A stretch of 64,000 nucleotides of DNA from Doris montereyensis (lineage: Eukaryota; Mollusca; Gastropoda; Nudibranchia; Dorididae): positions 726,001 through 790,000 of the forward strand of contig JAXRKP010000006.1 of NCBI GenBank assembly GCA_037039925.1, written 5' to 3'. Position numbers and translations under genes: made by a program. Of the stretch, positions 62,221 through 64,000 are shown in pieces (position 1 is the first letter of the stretch; each line of letters opens with the position of its first letter). The notes under the pieces are model-generated. The model worked only from the letters and a program-made list of their open reading frames with translations. It searched no databases and was not told the origin of the DNA.

Positions 62221-64000
62221 CTAAATATCCCCTGCCATAGTGCCTGTATCTCCTAAATGCCCGCAATCTTAGTGAAACCAACTTTTTCTATATAAATTGT
62301 TTCTCTAAATGCCTGTTTTAAATCAAGATTTTCCCTAAACGCCTGATTACTGCAGGTATAGTTTTCTCCAAATTACCATAAAGTATGTCCGTAATTGATT
62401 GAAAATTCTTTCTTTTCTATTATACATGTAATATCCCATCGCTAATAGGGCTAATTTACGCTCCTCAACAATTTGCTATGCATTGTAACCACCCTTCATA
62501 TACATCCAATGTACTGTAATAATAAATTACCAATGACCAGTCTTCTCTTTTTAACTCCACCCACTGTACCACACATCCTTTGTCCCATTGGATTACTGGT
62601 TGTAGGCCTGGGCGAACTTCAAGCATTTCTTGATCACCCATGATCATGGCTTACTGATCAGTCTCAATGCTCAAATAGTGATCATGGTCTTGTGGCATTG
62701 ATCACTGATCATAGCATCCAAAAAATTCATCTGTCGATACCTTCAACTACATTATTTCCTTATAATTCCAATTTAAAATGAAACTAACTGTTACCTATCC
62801 ATACTTTAATTTTTAAAAGTCTGCTCGATGGCTCATAGCATCAAGAAATTGCCTACACCAATATTTGACTACATTACATTCCTTCTTATTCCAAACTGAA
62901 AGTATAAAGAGCTGCCATCGATACCATTATCAAATAAATGCCTGCTTGATGCTTCCTAGCTGTGATCAGCCAAGTTATGACAGGAAGACGGGGTAGGATG
63001 ATAGTGGGGTGGGGGAGGGTGGACCTGGGTTGAGAAGGGGAAGGCTACATTTCTTTGAAAATTGTGGCTCACTCGTTCATCGATTGGGATGACGGGGGAC
63101 GGAGAAAAGCGTGGACGGGGCTCTGTCAGGGTATCCTTTCAACCATGTCTAAATTAGCTATGTAATATTCGATAATGAGGACCATTTAATAAGGACTAAA
63201 TCCTGGTCAGATCCTCCAAGTCGGTGCCTGGATGTAAGCTAAAACAAAGTTACGGTAGGAACTGTACGGCTTTGTATTATTGACCCTTTAATAGATATTC
63301 ATTTAATAAGCGATGATGGGAAATTGGGATGGATACAGATACAATGACAGTGTTTTTACACAATAAATTTCTAGTATCCCCACTGCATGTCATCTTCTTC
63401 CCTGATAAAGGGTAAGATTGAGTATGAAGATGAGTTCATGACATTCAGAGAAAAGATCTGTAAGTCTACCAAACAATGGTTGAATTCAATTCAGGTGAAC
63501 GAATAGGTACTGCACCAGTCAACACAAAAGTGATATACATTGTACACGAAACACAATTCACACTTTAGACAGATTGGTGTAAGCTGGCACCTGTTGTAAC
63601 ATAACTAAGTCTATTCTACTGAAGTGGCCACAGTGACATGGCGAGTAGATCAAGGTGTAATGGACATCAAAGCAGAATGCACTTCAAGCTGTCTAGATAG
63701 AAATCAAAAGAAATGAGGACAATGAAGCGGCGATTCCAGCTGTCTAGACCAGACGGTTCTAAAACTAGTCACGCATTTCATTGTTTTCGTCTGATTGATT
63801 AAGATAAAGAGGATGCCAATCATAGATCCATCAGTTAACCACTTGTCCCAAGCCCATATGTAAAAATGCAGAGAGCAGTGTTTGCACTCAATTTACATGT
63901 TTAACACCCACACACCGCTAAAATAATCAAACTGCATGTAAATTATTTTCGATTAATCTAAATTCTTAGTTAATCCATATTTTTTGCCTGCTCCCCAATG
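62221..64000. other. No recognisable gene
   Basis: Presumably intronic or upstream of the TRPM fragment. There is an irregular series of CTAAATGCC-like motifs at 62220-62345 and a cluster of TGATCA words at 62625-62710. The rest is unassigned. I looked for TRPM S1-S2 or MHR exons on the minus strand and found none. Confidence 0.5.

Overview
This is AT-rich, intron- and repeat-dominated animal DNA. It contains no operons, ribosome-binding sites or dense ORFs. Very long (TC)n, (GA)n and (AT)n tracts, tRNA-derived SINEs, several LINE clades and a spliced ion-channel gene point to an invertebrate. A mollusc, perhaps a gastropod, is my guess from the repeat style only.

The one host gene I can support lies on the minus strand between about 59.75 and 41.14 kb. 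It is the 3' half of a TRPM-family (melastatin-type TRP) cation channel. Seven exons are recognisable: S3-S4 (59507-59746), S5 and pore (53267-53446), outer pore and S6 (50947-51109), TRP helix (48588-48766), two coiled-coil exons (47318-47450, 45371-45578) and a charged C-terminal tail (41138-41758). Splice phases agree at every junction, with donors GT and acceptors AG. The conserved reading frame is broken at four places, each explained by one missing base, and there is one in-frame TAA. The copy is therefore either a young pseudogene or an uncorrected draft assembly. The N-terminal MHR domains and S1-S2 would lie beyond the right edge of the window.

Layout: 1-1575 is a 53-bp satellite. 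1.6-25 kb is intergenic: LINE and SINE fragments, long microsatellites and unassigned AT-rich DNA. 25.7-31 kb holds a mosaic of two LINEs. 32.7-35.5 kb holds a third LINE interrupted by an insertion. 37.1-40.6 kb holds CR1-like and other LINE pieces plus a probable Penelope-like insertion with a 13-bp target duplication and a hammerhead-like fold. 41.1-59.7 kb is the TRPM gene, whose introns carry LINEs, a dispersed repeat with YY1-like and X-box-like motifs, and a 2.4-kb array of 60-bp units. 60-62.2 kb has two opposed CR1-like fragments around a truncated Tc1 transposon. 62.2-64 kb has nothing I recognise.

The most informative repeat is a LINE called here 'LINE-B', with ten pieces in the window. 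Together they reconstruct its order: a 5' leader with a ~64-bp tandem repeat, an EEP endonuclease, a linker, reverse transcriptase, a C-terminal domain and a (GAAA)n tail. Family names LINE-A to LINE-G, SINE-1/2 and repeats P, Q and R are local labels for this window, not database names.
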